This document shows positions 4,903 through 5,370 of a DNA stretch of 5,370 nucleotides, one piece after another. The position numbers were made by a program, and so were the translations under genes. Every line of letters starts with the position of its first letter. Within the stretch, counting starts at the first letter, position 1. The DNA is taken from NCBI GenBank assembly GCA_016793305.1, contig JAEUHU010000296.1, positions 1-5,370 of the forward strand, given 5' to 3'. Source of the stretch: Planctomycetota bacterium. GTDB taxonomy: Bacteria; Planctomycetota; UBA1135; UBA2386. The notes below the pieces were generated by a model. That model was not told where the DNA came from, ran no database searches, and saw only the letters and a list, made by a program, of their open reading frames with translations.

Positions 4903-5370
4903 ATGGCACGACCGATCCGCCGCACCACACCGCACATCCAGAAGAGGACGATCCCGTTGCCGACGCCGACCAAGAAGCTCGCCTGGGAGGACTACGCAGC
5001 GCTGCCCGACGACGGCACGCGCTACGAAGTGCTCGACGGGGAGGTCGTGGTGAGCCCGTCGGCAGGCAGCCCCCACCAGGGACTGCAGGCAGCGCTGCTC
5101 TACGAGCTGTTCGACAGGATCCAGCGGCCCCGGCGCGGCAAGGTCTTCACCGACCTCGACTGCGAGCTCCTGCGCCACGACATCGTGCGCCCAGATCTGC
5201 TGGTCGTGCTGCCGGCCCACTACGACCGGATCCTGCCGACCCGCATCGCCGGCACCCCGGACCTTGCGATCGAGATCCTGTCGAAGGCCACCGCCGCCCG
5301 CGACCGCAACGAGAAGCGCCGCCGCTACGAGGCCGCCGGCACGCCCGAACTGTGGCTCGTCGACGGCGAC
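4903..5370 (+). CDS. Uma2 family (DUF820, restriction-endonuclease-like), 3' end outside window
   Basis: 156 codons are visible and the frame is open to the window edge; family members are usually about 180-200 aa, so perhaps 30-45 residues are missing. The family has a PD-(D/E)XK nuclease-like fold; its cellular role is not established. Visible hallmarks are LAWEDYAALPDDGTRYEVLDGE (26-47), the VSPSAGSPHQ segment (50-59) with H58, VRPDLLVV with D98 as the expected first acidic metal ligand, PDLAIEILS with E124 as the second, RDRNEKRRRYEAAG (133-146) with K138, and ELWLVD (149-154). Thus the active-site residues seem intact. The ATG at 4903 follows a good SD at loose spacing (12 bases). A TTG at 4957 (codon 19), nine bases after AGAGG at 4943-4947, would give MPTPTKKLAWEDY, closer to the usual family N-terminus; the 18 extra residues are basic and look non-conserved. 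Divergent from hisS, probably independent of it. Confidence 0.92.
   Translation, partial: MARPIRRTTPHIQKRTIPLPTPTKKLAWEDYAALPDDGTRYEVLDGEVVVSPSAGSPHQGLQAALLYELFDRIQRPRRGKVFTDLDCELLRHDIVRPDLLVVLPAHYDRILPTRIAGTPDLAIEILSKATAARDRNEKRRRYEAAGTPELWLVDGD
4943..4959 (+). promoter_or_regulatory. Alternative RBS and TTG start for the Uma2 gene
   Basis: AGAGG at 4943-4947, within GAAGAGGA, precedes an in-frame TTG at 4957-4959 by nine bases. Starting here removes 18 basic residues and leaves a protein beginning five residues before the conserved LAWEDY block. It competes with the ATG at 4903 as the true start. Confidence 0.4.

Noticed and set aside
4898..5053. Short ORF of about 51 codons from the ATG at 4898
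   Set aside because: It has the best SD spacing but its product is Arg/Ser/Pro-rich and out of frame with the clear Uma2 domain; kept only as a possible decoy start, not as a gene.
3148..5220. Minus-strand ORF of 690 aa spanning hisS and the Uma2 gene
   Set aside because: It covers hisS in the wrong frame, runs antisense to the Uma2 gene and is dominated by Arg/Ala/Gly/Pro; a long open shadow frame caused by high GC.

Overview
The window is uniformly GC-rich (roughly 70 % by eye) and holds five genes, two of them cut by the window ends. The lineage cannot be fixed from the sequence. Three things fit a high-GC Planctomycetota-like bacterium better than a typical proteobacterium: a histidyl-tRNA synthetase of the PPSGMRDF / QCDVDITG type, lipoproteins with standard lipoboxes, and no Shine-Dalgarno sequence in front of four of the five genes. 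Myxococcota or another high-GC Gram-negative group remains possible.

Layout, left to right. (1) Positions 1-1063, minus strand: the N-terminal 354 residues of a secreted lipoprotein made of two-component-regulator-type beta-propeller repeats, with seven W-x-G blades visible. It has no stop in the window. (2) Positions 1064-1179: a 116-bp spacer with a terminator-like hairpin, a 7-bp direct repeat on an 11-bp period (the geometry of OmpR/PhoB-family boxes) and a 10-bp palindrome touching the start codon. (3) Positions 1180-2187, minus: an unrecognised, helix-rich, probably cytoplasmic protein of 335 aa. (4) Positions 2188-2285: a 98-bp divergent promoter region with two inverted repeats. (5) Positions 2286-3398, plus: a conserved lipoprotein of unknown function (370 aa). 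(6) Positions 3405-4745, minus: hisS, converging on the lipoprotein with 6 bp between stop codons and a small hairpin that contains both. (7) Positions 4746-4902: a 157-bp divergent region, including a long hairpin that partly covers a ribosome binding site. (8) Positions 4903-5370, plus: the first 156 codons of a Uma2-family (DUF820, PD-(D/E)XK-like) protein, cut by the window end.

The genes do not form one pathway. hisS is a housekeeping gene. The two lipoproteins and the helical protein look like lineage-specific envelope or sensing functions, and the Uma2 gene belongs to a family often found in many copies. I see no CRISPR array, tRNA, rRNA, transposase or integrase, and no clear previously undescribed system. 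The best leads are regulatory: the direct repeat at 1135-1152, the paired inverted repeats at 2199-2249, and the SD-masking hairpin with competing starts in front of the Uma2 gene.
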